Shown here: one piece after another, positions 16,362 to 25,588 of the stretch
How positions within the stretch are numbered: the stretch's first letter is position 1
Layout: each line of letters starts with the position of its first letter
Assembly: GCA_964496575.1 (NCBI GenBank)
Contig: CAZCAC010000033.1
Location: 1 to 64,000, forward strand
Length of the DNA stretch: 64,000 nucleotides
From: CAZCAC01 sp964496575
Lineage (GTDB): Bacteria; Planctomycetota; UBA1135; GCA-002686595
Reading direction: 5' to 3'
The notes under the pieces: generated by a model
Told to the model about the DNA's origin: nothing
The model's input: the letters and a program-made list of their open reading frames with translations, nothing else
The model's database searches: none
Made by a program: the position numbers and the translations under genes

Positions 16362-17610
16362 AGGAACCGCCGGCGAGCACCACCACCGAGGCGCACCCCG
16401 AGAGCCACCGCTCGGTGGCGGTATCCGCGTGGTAGGTCTGCAGGAAGAAGCTCGAGGCCTCCTCGCCGGGGGGGAAAGAGGGTAAAGCGATCGTCTTCTG
16501 CAGAACGCCGCTCGCCGGGACCACGCCGACGAAGCGGCGGCCGGTGAACAGCGGCAGGCCGACCAGGAGCGGACCGTGGAGAGGCCACCACAGCTCCTGA
16601 TCGGTGCTCGTCGAGAGGAACAGGAAGACGTGATCGCCCGGCTCCCCCCGCGCGGTGATCTGGAAGGGGGTGGCCTGGAGCACCGCGCCCGGCGCCTCGA
16701 AGAACCGGGCCGTGCCGTAGAGCGGGCTCGCGGTGCCGCCATTCTCCTCCCTGATCGGATCGCCAGGATAGTGGCCCGCGCCCCCTTGCAGCAGGACGTC
16801 GAGCAACCAGGCGTGCGAGGGCGCCTCGGTGACGTAGAGCCCGTGACCACCGTAGAAGCCGCCGAACCCCCCCGACTCCGGACCACCCGTGCTCTCCGAG
16901 CCCTGCGCGAACAAGAGGCTGTCCCCGCGCAGGCTGATCCCGTGGCCGGGGTCGCCCGGCTCGCCGTTGCCGGGCGTGTCCTCGGGTCCGCCCTTGCCTC
17001 CGAGGCAGACGCAGTCGTGGATCGTGAAGGTCGCCGTGACGGCGTGGATCCCGTCGCCGCCCCGGTTCCAGTAGAAGCCGCCGAAGTTCTCATGACCCTC
17101 GCCGCCCGTGAGCGTCGAGGAGTGGAAGGCTACGTCCGCCGCGAAGGAGAGGTGGGCAGCGTCCCCGCCGTAGTCCGGGGGGTAGTAGCTTCCGCCTTCT
17201 TGTCCGCGTATCTCGCAGCTCTCGATCCGCACGGGGCCCTGGGCATCGAAGACCTCCAGACCGTTCATGCCCCGCAGATCCCAGTCGAAGGTGGGGTTGA
17301 GCGTGAGCCCGGAGAGCAGCACGGTCTGCCCCGGCGCGGTGTCCTCCACCCGCGCCGTGCCGAAGACGTGCACCTGGTTGCCCGGCCGAGCGGTGACGGT
17401 CAGCGCCTTGCCGTCGATGGTGAAGGACGCGTAGTCCCCCGTGTAGACGACCAGCGTGTCTCCCTCGGCGGCCGCGTCGACCGCGGACTGGATGTCGGTG
17501 AAGTCGTAGCCGCCCCCGGCGGCGACCTCATGGACGTGACCGGCCGTCGCCGGCAGGGCGAGCAGCGGGACGAGAGCGAGCCGGGCCGAGAAGAGTGACT
17601 GGGAGAGCAT
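16360..17610 (-). CDS. secreted right-handed beta-helix protein
   Basis: 416 residues with an N-terminal signal peptide (cleavage likely after PATAG). FTDIQSAVDAAAEGDTLVVYTGDYASF is typical of the start of pectate-lyase-like or parallel beta-helix exported proteins. Gly-rich coils follow, then a C-terminal beta domain of about 110 residues with the general pattern of planctomycete exported-protein tails. No catalytic residues can be named, so enzymatic activity is not claimed. The gene ends at the beginning of repeat copy B and lies 36 bases below the three-gene operon at 17647-20494. Confidence 0.7.
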   Translation of the reverse strand: MLSQSLFSARLALVPLLALPATAGHVHEVAAGGGYDFTDIQSAVDAAAEGDTLVVYTGDYASFTIDGKALTVTARPGNQVHVFGTARVEDTAPGQTVLLSGLTLNPTFDWDLRGMNGLEVFDAQGPVRIESCEIRGQEGGSYYPPDYGGDAAHLSFAADVAFHSSTLTGGEGHENFGGFYWNRGGDGIHAVTATFTIHDCVCLGGKGGPEDTPGNGEPGDPGHGISLRGDSLLFAQGSESTGGPESGGFGGFYGGHGLYVTEAPSHAWLLDVLLQGGAGHYPGDPIREENGGTASPLYGTARFFEAPGAVLQATPFQITARGEPGDHVFLFLSTSTDQELWWPLHGPLLVGLPLFTGRRFVGVVPASGVLQKTIALPSFPPGEEASSFFLQTYHADTATERWLSGCASVVVLAGGS

Positions 17611-17646
17611 GATCTCCTCCTGTATCGATCGCGGACGACGATTCTG

Positions 17647-18879
17647 TCAGTAGTTCGACTTCACCCATTCTACCCAGGCCGCGTCGAACTGGGCGTAGCT
17701 CATGCCCAGATGCCTCTTGAAGGCCTCGCGGTGGACGGTCGGCATCTCCGAGCCGTCCGGGAAGCCCTGGGCATCGGTGCGCCCCTTCAGATCCTGCAGG
17801 AAGCTCCCGAATCCTTCCGGATTGGAGCGATGGAGGAAGTCGACGATCGCCCAGCTGGCGTAGTGGTGGCGAAGCTCGATCTCCCCGTAGTCCTTGAGCC
17901 GCACCATCTCCGCCATTCGCGGTTGCTTGCCGGTATTGATCATCTTCCGGATCTCACCCTCCCAGTCCGACTTGCGGGTCGACTCTGCGATCGAACCCTC
18001 CGACCCGTCGAAGCTGTTGTTCTTCTTGCTGATGCGACGCTCCATGTAGTGAGCCAGCCCCTCGCGCACCCACACCGGAGTGTCGTAGCTGTAGTGTCGC
18101 AACCCGTCGTACATGTTGATCGCCAGGTTGAACGCGAGGTGGCCGTGGAGGGCGGTGTCCACCCTCAGGAGACCCTCCTGGGTGTGGGTACACAGCGTCA
18201 GCGTGTCGCGCTCGACGACGTTCCAGCGCTGCGTCCTCTTGATCGCCAGCCCGAAGTAGTGGCTCAGGAAGGAGACCGAGGCGGCCTCGCTGGGGAAGAT
18301 GATGACCTCGTACTTGCCCTTCTGACCGAGGTAGGGGCCCTCGCCCAGGTAGCGCCCCTGCATGTTCCACGGCTTGGAGCCGTCGGGGAAGACGCTGTCC
18401 TCCATCCGGACGATCTCCAGGAAGTCGTCGTAGATCTCCTCCAGCCGCTGGGCGACCAGGTGCGCGCGCAGCCAGGGATCGAGGATCTTCTTCTTGGCGC
18501 TGACCGCCGGGAGCTTCTTCGAGAGTTTCGTCAGCTCGGCGACGAGCTTCTTCTTCTCCTTCTGGCCGACCTTGTAGGAGCCGAGCGCGAAACCGAGCTC
18601 GAAGTGCTCGGTCTCGATCCACTTGATGTCGCAGACCGCCATGTACTCGTCGACCCCGGTCGTGTCGGTGGTCGCGAACTCGAAGCCGCCCAGGGAGACG
18701 ATTCCCGCCGCTGCCAGCAGCTCCGGATCGCCTTTGGTGTAGGGGTCGAGGCTCGGGTGGTTGGGGGGGAGGTCCTTCTTTCTCTGTCGGGCCTCGGCGG
18801 GGGCGACCAGCACCACCGCGATCAGGAGGACCAGGATCGCGTGCAGGGTGCGGCCACCGAACAGGTCGCTGATCTTCAT
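17647..18879 (-). CDS. exported DUF1570-like protein, peptidase fold lacking HExxH
   Basis: 410 residues with a signal peptide ending near PAEARQ. The C-terminal half resembles gluzincin-clan proteins of the DUF1570 kind: VWVREGLAHYMERR and GMSYAQFDAAWVEWV. The expected HExxH metal site upstream is replaced by ALHGHLAFNLAI, so zinc catalysis is unlikely. The start ATG at 18879 overlaps the stop of the upstream gene as ATGA. It is the third gene of an operon with a HEAT-repeat protein and a membrane-anchored protein. Confidence 0.6.
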   Translation of the reverse strand: MKISDLFGGRTLHAILVLLIAVVLVAPAEARQRKKDLPPNHPSLDPYTKGDPELLAAAGIVSLGGFEFATTDTTGVDEYMAVCDIKWIETEHFELGFALGSYKVGQKEKKKLVAELTKLSKKLPAVSAKKKILDPWLRAHLVAQRLEEIYDDFLEIVRMEDSVFPDGSKPWNMQGRYLGEGPYLGQKGKYEVIIFPSEAASVSFLSHYFGLAIKRTQRWNVVERDTLTLCTHTQEGLLRVDTALHGHLAFNLAINMYDGLRHYSYDTPVWVREGLAHYMERRISKKNNSFDGSEGSIAESTRKSDWEGEIRKMINTGKQPRMAEMVRLKDYGEIELRHHYASWAIVDFLHRSNPEGFGSFLQDLKGRTDAQGFPDGSEMPTVHREAFKRHLGMSYAQFDAAWVEWVKSNY

Positions 18880-19802
18880 AGCCTCGCCTTCCACTTGTTG
18901 GCGCGCTCGATCGCCTCGAAGACCGAGAGCTTGTCGAGGGGCGGGTCACCGTCCACGATGCCTCGCAAGGCATTGATCGCCGCCACCCGCAGGGAGTTGT
19001 CGGTGCTGTCGAGGAGCGGCGCGACCACGGAGGTGGCGCCGTGGCCCTCGCCACACGCGGCCAGGAGTCGCAGCGCGGCGACCTTCTCCTTGCGTGAGTC
19101 CCGCTCGGTCAGGAGAGGAGCGACCCGCTTGGTGGCCTCCCGGCCGCGCAGCGCGGCCAGCGCCACGTGGATCGCCTTTCCGTTCTTGCTCCACTCCTTC
19201 GACGCCCGCCCGGTGATCGCTTCGAAGCCGGTGAACGAACCCGTCGAGGCGGCGCAGAGCGCGGCGGCGAACACCTCCTCCTCCTCGGAATCGCTGCGTT
19301 TCTTCTTCTTCGTCGCCGCCTGGTAGGCCTTCTCGGCGGCGGCGCGGACGCCATCGTCGGGGAAGAGGGCGACCCTTCGCAGGGCCCAGCTGCGCACCGG
19401 TCTGGAGCGGTCACCGAAGTACTCCGCCAGGAGGCGGGTGTGTTCCGCCCCGGTGACGCCGTCCAGCACCTTGGCGATGCGCTTTCGCGCGGCCTCGTCC
19501 TTCTCGACGCCGAGCTTGGGCAGGAGTAGCGGCACCACGCCCGCCCCCGTCGCGGTCAACGACTCGCGCGCCGCTTCGCCCATCCCCGCGGTGCGCGCCT
19601 TCCGCAGCCGTTCGACATCGGTCTTGACCGTCTCCTGGTCGACCTTCGGCCACTTCTCGAGGCGCTCGATCTCCTGCTTTTCCGCCTCTTCCTGCTCTTC
19701 CGGCGAGACCGCTGAGAGCGCCGGCAGGGCGGGGAGCGAGGCGACGAGGAGCGCGGCGCCGAGGCACAATCGGGTGACCGATCCGAGGAGCGTCTTCATC
19801 AT
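18876..19802 (-). CDS. exported HEAT-repeat protein
   Basis: 308 residues. Signal peptide at 1-30 (LALPALSAV region), then an acidic helical stretch, then HEAT-like alpha-helical repeats (DRSRPVRSWALRRVALF, DSRKEKVAALRLLAACGEG, DSTDNSLRVAAINALRGI). Such repeats usually mediate protein contacts. A Lys run (TKKKKRSDSEEEE) interrupts the repeats at about 180. The start ATG overlaps the upstream TGA (ATGA) and the stop overlaps the next start, so the three genes are tightly coupled. Confidence 0.65.
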   Translation of the reverse strand: MMKTLLGSVTRLCLGAALLVASLPALPALSAVSPEEQEEAEKQEIERLEKWPKVDQETVKTDVERLRKARTAGMGEAARESLTATGAGVVPLLLPKLGVEKDEAARKRIAKVLDGVTGAEHTRLLAEYFGDRSRPVRSWALRRVALFPDDGVRAAAEKAYQAATKKKKRSDSEEEEVFAAALCAASTGSFTGFEAITGRASKEWSKNGKAIHVALAALRGREATKRVAPLLTERDSRKEKVAALRLLAACGEGHGATSVVAPLLDSTDNSLRVAAINALRGIVDGDPPLDKLSVFEAIERANKWKARL

Positions 19803-20494
19803 TCGTTTCCTTTGACCATGCTGTACTTCCACAGGCCGGGCACGATCTCGCGCCAGGCGGGATCGACGATCTCCAGCTCACCCTCCAGGCAGTCATGGCT
19901 CAGGTTGCCGGGGTGCTTGACGTAGGGGAACTCGACCACGTGAGCGCTGAAGAACTCCCTCCCGCCGTGCTTGTTGCGGTCGCGACCGAGCAGCTGGACC
20001 ACGACGAAGCGCCCCGGCAGCTCGACCACCTCCGACCACGCCTCCTCGTTGAGGTGGCGCAGGATCCACCAGACGTCCACCCCCAGGATGTCCCAGTTGC
20101 CGACCTTCTCCTCGCCCGGCCCGGCCACCAGCTCGCCCGCCAGGAAGGCCCGGCGCCAGGCCTCGGCCTCGGCGCGGGCGCTCTTCCGCGCCTCGGGGTT
20201 GTGGATGCGGCCGAAGACCAGCGGGAGGACGAGGTTGGTGAGCGCCTGCCGCCGACGGGTCGTGACCGTGTACGCGGGCATGATCGCTCCCAGATCCTCG
20301 ACGTAGATGTCGACCTCGGCCGCGGTGATCGGCTGGCCGTCGAGCACCATCACGGTGCCCGCGGGCAGGTCGCGGGCCGGTTCGGTCGCCTCCTGCCGGC
20401 TGCAGCCGGCTGGACCGAGCGCGTAGAACAGGATCGCGGCCAGGGCCAGGATCAGCGCCAGGGGGCGGAGCAGACGGGGCGGGCGGTCGAGCAT
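19799..20494 (-). CDS. membrane-anchored protein, SurA N-terminal-like motif
   Basis: 231 residues with a single N-terminal membrane segment that ends at Cys (LGPAGCSRQ), possibly a lipoprotein. TVMVLDGQPITAAEVDIYVEDLG recalls the start of SurA/PpiD-type chaperone domains, but no rotamase domain follows. First gene of the 20494-17647 operon. Function not recognised. Export with a HEAT protein and a degenerate peptidase suggests an extracytoplasmic complex (inference). Confidence 0.55.
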   Translation of the reverse strand: MLDRPPRLLRPLALILALAAILFYALGPAGCSRQEATEPARDLPAGTVMVLDGQPITAAEVDIYVEDLGAIMPAYTVTTRRRQALTNLVLPLVFGRIHNPEARKSARAEAEAWRRAFLAGELVAGPGEEKVGNWDILGVDVWWILRHLNEEAWSEVVELPGRFVVVQLLGRDRNKHGGREFFSAHVVEFPYVKHPGNLSHDCLEGELEIVDPAWREIVPGLWKYSMVKGNE

Positions 20495-20555
20495 CGTTCC
20501 AATCCTCTCTTGCGTGTGAGGCCTGAGGGCCGCGGGCTCTACCCGCTTCGCCGGG

Positions 20556-21263
20556 TCAGGATTCCCCCTCCAGCCGCTGATCGAAGGTGTCGACGAAGGC
20601 CAGGGCTTTCTCGATGAGGAACTGATAGGTCAGCGCCACGTTGTTCTCCAGGGCCGAGGCGTCTCCCGCGAGGGTCTGGGGGCCGAACGAGCTCTGGTTC
20701 TCCAGGTACAGGGAGCGCGGATCCTGGGCGTAGTTCTCGATCCGCAGGGCGTTGGTGCTGGGGCTCTCGGGGCTCCCGGGGAAGACCAGGCGCAGCCCCA
20801 GGATCCTCGGCTCCACCTCGAAGGCCTGCGTCGTGTCCCCGAAGCCGAAGAGGCCGTCGCGCATGTAGGCCCCGGCGTCGTTGAAGCGCCGGGGGTTGAT
20901 CAGGGTGCGGATGGTGACCTGCTGGCCGGCGAACTGGGGGATTCCGATCACCTTGGCGGCGTCGGTCGCGATCTGGCGCACCCGCTCCCCGAACCCCTCG
21001 CAGGTCAGCGCGCCCATCTCTTCGCGGAACTGGAGCCGGTCCCCGAAGAACGCCACCTGGGACACCGCTCCGGGGCGCATCCCCGGGTTGGACAGCACCG
21101 GGCCCATCGGAGTCACCGCAAAGCTCGAGTAGGGCGGGTTTCCGGCCGCGAAGTACTGGTTGTGGAGCTTCTGGATCGCCTCGGGCGAGGGGGTCAGGGG
21201 CGGGTGGTAGAGCTCGCAGAGGTACGCGATCGTTCTGGTGGGGTACGTCTCCATGGGGTCCAT
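20556..21263 (-). CDS. hypothetical cytoplasmic protein
   Basis: 235 residues with no signal peptide or membrane segment. I recognise no family. It has an acidic tail, a short hydrophobic core and phrases such as FFGDRLQFREEMG and RILGLRLVFPG that suggest a mixed alpha/beta fold. ATG 21263 is followed by another at 21254; neither has a clear ribosome site. It stands 61 bases upstream of the operon beginning at 20494, same strand, so it may be its leader gene. Confidence 0.6.
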   Translation of the reverse strand: MDPMETYPTRTIAYLCELYHPPLTPSPEAIQKLHNQYFAAGNPPYSSFAVTPMGPVLSNPGMRPGAVSQVAFFGDRLQFREEMGALTCEGFGERVRQIATDAAKVIGIPQFAGQQVTIRTLINPRRFNDAGAYMRDGLFGFGDTTQAFEVEPRILGLRLVFPGSPESPSTNALRIENYAQDPRSLYLENQSSFGPQTLAGDASALENNVALTYQFLIEKALAFVDTFDQRLEGES

Positions 21264-21589
21264 CGGCTCGGATCGAGGTGAGGAGCGCGGTTCGTCCCCC
21301 GGGCGAGGGAGCCCACCAGGATAGCCGCCCGCCCCCCCCGGGGGGTCTCCAAGGGCCCGGATCCGAGCTTTCCGGGCGCCGGGGGCCCGGAAATCCCGGC
21401 CCCGAATCGGCCAGGGAGTGGCTCGTCCTCCGATCGGTGCTCAAGGGCTCGGGACCCTCGAATCGAAAAAACCCCCTCTCGCCTTCACCGGCCCCCGACT
21501 CCCTCCGTAGGCTTTTTGCCCCCCTCGGCTGGGGGAAGATGACCAGGCTCTCCGTGGGAGAGCCTCACCCGTACCCGCAGAAGACCATC
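21264..21589. other. divergent intergenic region, GC-rich palindromes, no gene
   Basis: 326 bases between divergent starts. It is very GC-rich, with C8-G6 and CCGGGCGCCGGGGGCCCGG-type palindromes at about 21329-21390, and two tandem hairpins before the rightward gene. I see no coding potential. Confidence 0.5.
21519..21565 (+). promoter_or_regulatory. two tandem hairpins in the leader of the 21590 gene
   Basis: Hairpin 1: CCCCC...GGGGG at about 21519-21535. Hairpin 2: a perfect 9-bp stem at 21545-21565 (AGGCTCTCC, loop GTG, GGAGAGCCT). The second ends 24 bases before the start ATG. If transcribed, they could protect the message or control initiation. Confidence 0.4.
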
Positions 21590-23440
21590 ATGCAGCTCTC
21601 AATCCTCTCGGTCGGACTCGCTCTGGCCACGGCAATCAACGCTCCGCCGCAAGACGGCGTCGCCTCCGTCGCCACCCCCGGTCCCGATCTCGGTGGTCCC
21701 CTGGTGGTCGACGGGGTGGAGATCCCCGAGATCGAGATCAAGCGCTTCCTGGTCTACGGGCCCGGTCGCTCCGCCCTGGAGTACCGCCGCGTGAACGCGA
21801 TCATCGAAGATCAGATTGCCCGGCGCGTCGCTGGGTACGAGGACGAGCTCGCCGTCTGGCAGGCGATCAAGGACTCCGGCGCGGACCCGGGAGCCGAGCC
21901 GAAGCAGTGGAAGCCCGAGGACTTCACGGTCACCGACGAGGAGTTCCAGGCCCACTACGATCAGAAGATCGAGTCGTTCAAGGGCCAGTACCCGGACATG
22001 GACACGGAGACCGAGATCTCCCGGGCGTACCGGGCACTCCCCTGGTACCTGCGCGAGCTGCGCCAGGAGATGATCTTCGACCTCACCTTCGTGCCCGCCA
22101 ACCAGGACGACTGGCCGGACCTGACCTTCGAGGCGCTCCGCGAGGAAGCCGGCGAAATCCTGATCGACGATTTCAGGCAGAGCTACGAGCGTCGAACCGA
22201 GGACCTCGCGAAGCGCACTGCCGAGTGGAAGGCGAAGGTGGAGGCGGGTGATCCGGACGCGGGTCCGGAGCCGATCATCTACCCCGAGGACACGATGTAT
22301 CGTTCGATCCTCCGCCAGATCGTCCGCGATACCGTGTTCAAGGTCGTCGATACCCAGTCGGCTTTGCAGGGTCTGCCGACAGACCTCATCTGCACCATGG
22401 ATTTCAACTACGACGGTGAGCCGGAATACGTCTGGACCACCGACGAGCTCTGGGATCAGGTGAAGGACACCGTCACCCAGGTGGAGATCGAAGAAGTACG
22501 CCGCTTCCTCGGCCTGATCGAGGCCGCTCGGCAGAGGCTGGTGAACGAGAAGAAGATGCTCAGCGACGAGGCTCTCGCGCCCACGATGGATGCGATCAAG
22601 GGCGCCTTCCAGAGCTCGATGTTCGACCTCCACTCCGTTGCCGTGGGATCGCACATGTTCCCCTCGGTGGAGGCCTACGCCAAGTACGTCCCGCTGCTCG
22701 AGTCCTACAAGACCTCGGTGCAGCCGGACGTCGCGACCCCCGACGAAGGCGGCCTGCCGAAGGTGCTGCGAGCCCACCTCAATCAGGCCAACCACGTGAT
22801 GGGGCTGGGCAAGGTCGACGCCGAGGTGTTGCTCCTGTCCGCCTTCGATTTCGAGAACTACCGCTGGAAGGACAATGGCTGGGAGGATGCCAGGCAGCGC
22901 GCCGAGCAACTGAAGGCGGCGATCGAGCAGAACCGGGAAGAATACGCCGCGTACCGCAAGGCGCGGATGGAAGCCGCGGCAAAGGGCGAGAACTTCACGC
23001 CCGAGGTCGAGGTACTCGAGCCGCACGACTTCTGGTCGAAGCTGATCGATGACTACTGCGAGTTCTGGGATCCGCCGCCGCCCACCCAGGGACGTCAGTC
23101 CGCGGTCAGCTACCGCCAGAAGGGTCGTTTCGGCGAGCGGACGAGGAACGACCTGCGCACGATGCTCAGCGAATCCCCCTACACCGAGTTCATGAACGGG
23201 GGCCTGCTGGTCGACCACCTCTTCTTCGACCAGCCGATCGGGACCGTGGCCGGGCCGTTCAAGATGAAGTGGGGCTGGGCCCTGACCAAGGTGCTGCGCC
23301 GCACCCCGCCCACCCGGCCGCTGAACGTGAACGACGAGCGCCACCTCGACCTGTTGCGCGACGACTGGTACCGGGTCAGCTTCGTCGACTACGCCAACCA
23401 GGCGCTGAAGGACGCCGAGACGGTCGGAGTGCCGGACTGA
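21590..23440 (+). CDS. large exported protein, SurA_N-like N-terminus
   Basis: 616 residues after choosing ATG 21590, which places the signal peptide (SVGLALATAINA) at the N-terminus. The start of the mature part (GPLVVDGVEIPEIEIKRFLVYGPG) resembles the first strand-helix of SurA/trigger-factor-like chaperones and of the protein at 19799-20494. The rest is rich in charged helices (Glu/Lys/Arg), with few Cys. No rotamase domain or catalytic motif is visible. It might be an extracytoplasmic chaperone, by weak analogy. A strong terminator follows. Confidence 0.55.
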   Translation: MQLSILSVGLALATAINAPPQDGVASVATPGPDLGGPLVVDGVEIPEIEIKRFLVYGPGRSALEYRRVNAIIEDQIARRVAGYEDELAVWQAIKDSGADPGAEPKQWKPEDFTVTDEEFQAHYDQKIESFKGQYPDMDTETEISRAYRALPWYLRELRQEMIFDLTFVPANQDDWPDLTFEALREEAGEILIDDFRQSYERRTEDLAKRTAEWKAKVEAGDPDAGPEPIIYPEDTMYRSILRQIVRDTVFKVVDTQSALQGLPTDLICTMDFNYDGEPEYVWTTDELWDQVKDTVTQVEIEEVRRFLGLIEAARQRLVNEKKMLSDEALAPTMDAIKGAFQSSMFDLHSVAVGSHMFPSVEAYAKYVPLLESYKTSVQPDVATPDEGGLPKVLRAHLNQANHVMGLGKVDAEVLLLSAFDFENYRWKDNGWEDARQRAEQLKAAIEQNREEYAAYRKARMEAAAKGENFTPEVEVLEPHDFWSKLIDDYCEFWDPPPPTQGRQSAVSYRQKGRFGERTRNDLRTMLSESPYTEFMNGGLLVDHLFFDQPIGTVAGPFKMKWGWALTKVLRRTPPTRPLNVNDERHLDLLRDDWYRVSFVDYANQALKDAETVGVPD

Positions 23441-23465
23441 GCTCGTGATTCCTGGATGCTGAATG

Positions 23466-23498
23466 ATGGGGGGTCGCGGTTGCGGCCCCCCATTTACT
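23466..23498 (+). terminator. intrinsic terminator
   Basis: 8-bp stem ATGGGGGG / CCCCCCAT with further inner pairing (CGC/GCG), followed by TTTACTATT. It lies 26 bases after the preceding stop. The best intrinsic terminator candidate in the window. Confidence 0.6.
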
Positions 23499-23546
23499 AT
23501 TCCGGACGGAAGGTTCCGGCGCTGCATTGCGGTATGCTCCCCGCCC

Positions 23547-25421
23547 GTGAAGGCAGACGTCCGGATCACCTGGCGGCTCCTGAAGCCGCACGCGGCTCCT
23601 CACCTGTGGAGCTTCGCCCTGGTGTGTCTGCTGGGGATGATCGCTGCATTCGCGGAGCGGTCGGTATTCCTGTTGCTCTCACCGACCTGGCAAGCGCTGT
23701 TCGGTGAGACGGAGAAGAAGGCCGAGGACCAGGAGGAGAAGTCACAGCTCTTCGCCTGGCTGACCGAGCTGCGGGAGGACGCGATGGCGTTCATCCTCGG
23801 GCCGGTCGGCTCCGACAGCCAGGACGATCGGATGACCGTGCTGTGGCGGGTCGCCCTGGTGGTGGTGGTGATCGCGATCATCGCCGGGGCGTGCTACTAC
23901 GCCTTCACCTGGCTGTCGAGGAAGATCGCGCTGCACGTCGTCGTCGACCTGCGCATGAGGCTGGCCCGTCACCTGGTCGGATTGTCGCTGCGTTACCACG
24001 ACAACCGGAAGCTGGGGGATCTCCTGAGTCGCATCTCGGCGGACGTGAACAGCACGCTGATCGTGCTGAACGACGCGTTCCGGAACCTGATCCTGGAGCC
24101 CTTCCTGGCGCTGGCTTCGCTGGTGATGGCCTTCATGGTCGCGCCGATGGCTACGGTGGTCATGATCGTCGGGTTGCCGACGGTGGTGCTGCCGGTGGCG
24201 CTGCTCGCGAACAAGGTGCGGAAGGGCTCGACGAAGAGCCTGACCAAGCTCGGAGCGTCGGTGCAGGTGCTCTCGCAGATGTTCCAGGGGATCCGGACGG
24301 TGAAGGCCTTCCGGGCGGAAGAGAGGGAGCTGGCGAGCTTCCGGAGGGTCAACGACGAGTACGTGAGCTCGACCATGAAGATGGTCCGGGCGATCTCGGC
24401 GACGAACGCCTGGACGATCGTGATCACGCACGCCGGGCTGGGCCTCTTGATCGTGGCGGTCGGGTGGCTGACCTTGCGAGGGGTCGGTGGTTTCACCGCG
24501 GGCGGGGACATGATCGCCTTCTTCGTGCTGATCGCGAACGTCTACACCAACCTGAAGAAGACCACCCGGATGTGGACCCGGGTCGAGGAGTCGGTCGGCG
24601 CCTCGATACGCCTGCAGGCGCTGGTGGACGAGCCGGCGGACCTGGAGGAGCGGGAAGGTGCGATCGAGTTGAAGGGGTTGGGAGCCGGGATCCAGCTGGA
24701 GGGGGTCTCGTTCATCTACCCCGAGAGTGAGGGGAAGGCGATCGATTCGCTCGACCTGGAGATCCGACCGGGTGAGACGCTGGCCCTGGTGGGGGCGTCC
24801 GGGGCGGGGAAGTCGACACTGGTGGATCTGATCGCCCGATTCCGCGATCCGGTGGAGGGGGCCGTGAAGGTGGACGGTCACGACTTGCGGGATCTGACCA
24901 TCGGTTCCTGGGTCGCCCAGTTCGCGATGGTCAGCCAGGTGCCGTTCCTCTTCCACGCCACCGTCGAGGAGAACATCGAGTACGGCAAGCCGGGGGCTTC
25001 GAGATCGGAGATCGTGGCTGCCGCATCGGCCGCCGGTATCCACGAGTTCATCGAGGGACTGCCGGAGGGCTACGCGACGGACGTGTCCGACATGGGAGCG
25101 CGGTTGTCGGGCGGGCAACGTCAGCGGATCACCATCGCGCGGGCGATCCTGAAGGAGGCGCCGCTCCTGTTGCTGGACGAGGCGACCTCCGCCCTGGATT
25201 CGGAGACCGAGGTGCTGGTGCAGGAGGCTCTGGAGAAGCTGATGAGAGGGCGGACAGTGGTGGTGATCGCCCACCGCCTGTCGACGATTCGATCAGCGGA
25301 TCGAATTGCCGTGATGGATGAGGGACGGTTGGTGGAGTTGGGCTCGCACGAGGAGTTGCTGCGGGCGGATGGTGTGTACGCGAGATTGCACGCGGCACAG
25401 TTCGGAGAGAATGGGGGGTAG
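23547..25421 (+). CDS. ABC exporter, fused membrane and ATPase domains (MsbA-like)
   Basis: About 624 residues. Six-helix type IV exporter domain, then an ATPase with Walker A GASGAGKST (about 417), Q-loop SQVPF, signature LSGGQ (about 520), Walker B LLLLDEATSALD and H-loop IAHRLST. It works as a dimer to move a lipid or other hydrophobic substrate across the inner membrane. The first extracytoplasmic loop is unusually long (about 60 residues, Glu/Lys-rich, FGETEKKAEDQEEKSQ). GTG 23547 is the start that gives the usual length before the first helix; no clear ribosome site is seen. Confidence 0.9.
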   Translation: MKADVRITWRLLKPHAAPHLWSFALVCLLGMIAAFAERSVFLLLSPTWQALFGETEKKAEDQEEKSQLFAWLTELREDAMAFILGPVGSDSQDDRMTVLWRVALVVVVIAIIAGACYYAFTWLSRKIALHVVVDLRMRLARHLVGLSLRYHDNRKLGDLLSRISADVNSTLIVLNDAFRNLILEPFLALASLVMAFMVAPMATVVMIVGLPTVVLPVALLANKVRKGSTKSLTKLGASVQVLSQMFQGIRTVKAFRAEERELASFRRVNDEYVSSTMKMVRAISATNAWTIVITHAGLGLLIVAVGWLTLRGVGGFTAGGDMIAFFVLIANVYTNLKKTTRMWTRVEESVGASIRLQALVDEPADLEEREGAIELKGLGAGIQLEGVSFIYPESEGKAIDSLDLEIRPGETLALVGASGAGKSTLVDLIARFRDPVEGAVKVDGHDLRDLTIGSWVAQFAMVSQVPFLFHATVEENIEYGKPGASRSEIVAAASAAGIHEFIEGLPEGYATDVSDMGARLSGGQRQRITIARAILKEAPLLLLDEATSALDSETEVLVQEALEKLMRGRTVVVIAHRLSTIRSADRIAVMDEGRLVELGSHEELLRADGVYARLHAAQFGENGG

Positions 25422-25446
25422 GGCGCGTTCGAGCGGAGCAGGTGGG

Positions 25447-25513
25447 GCGTTCGCCGCAGGCGAACGGGGAGGTCCGCTGGCGGCGAACGCCACGCCGTCA
25501 TCGGGACCTCCCC
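25447..25513 (+). repeat. overlapping inverted repeats between ABC exporter and htrA-like gene
   Basis: GGCGTTCGCCG (25447-25457) can pair either with the adjacent GGCGAAC (loop GCA) or with CGGCGAACGCC (25481-25491). A separate perfect 10-bp pair, GGGGAGGTCC (25466-25475) with GGACCTCCCC (25504-25513), encloses the latter. The folds exclude one another, as in attenuators. It may instead only be the terminator of the ABC gene. Confidence 0.45.
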
Positions 25514-25588
25514 GCCCCCCTGCGGCGAACCCCAGCCAGCCTACTCCTACATCCCACCACCGCCCGTCCCTATACTGTCTCCCTCACC

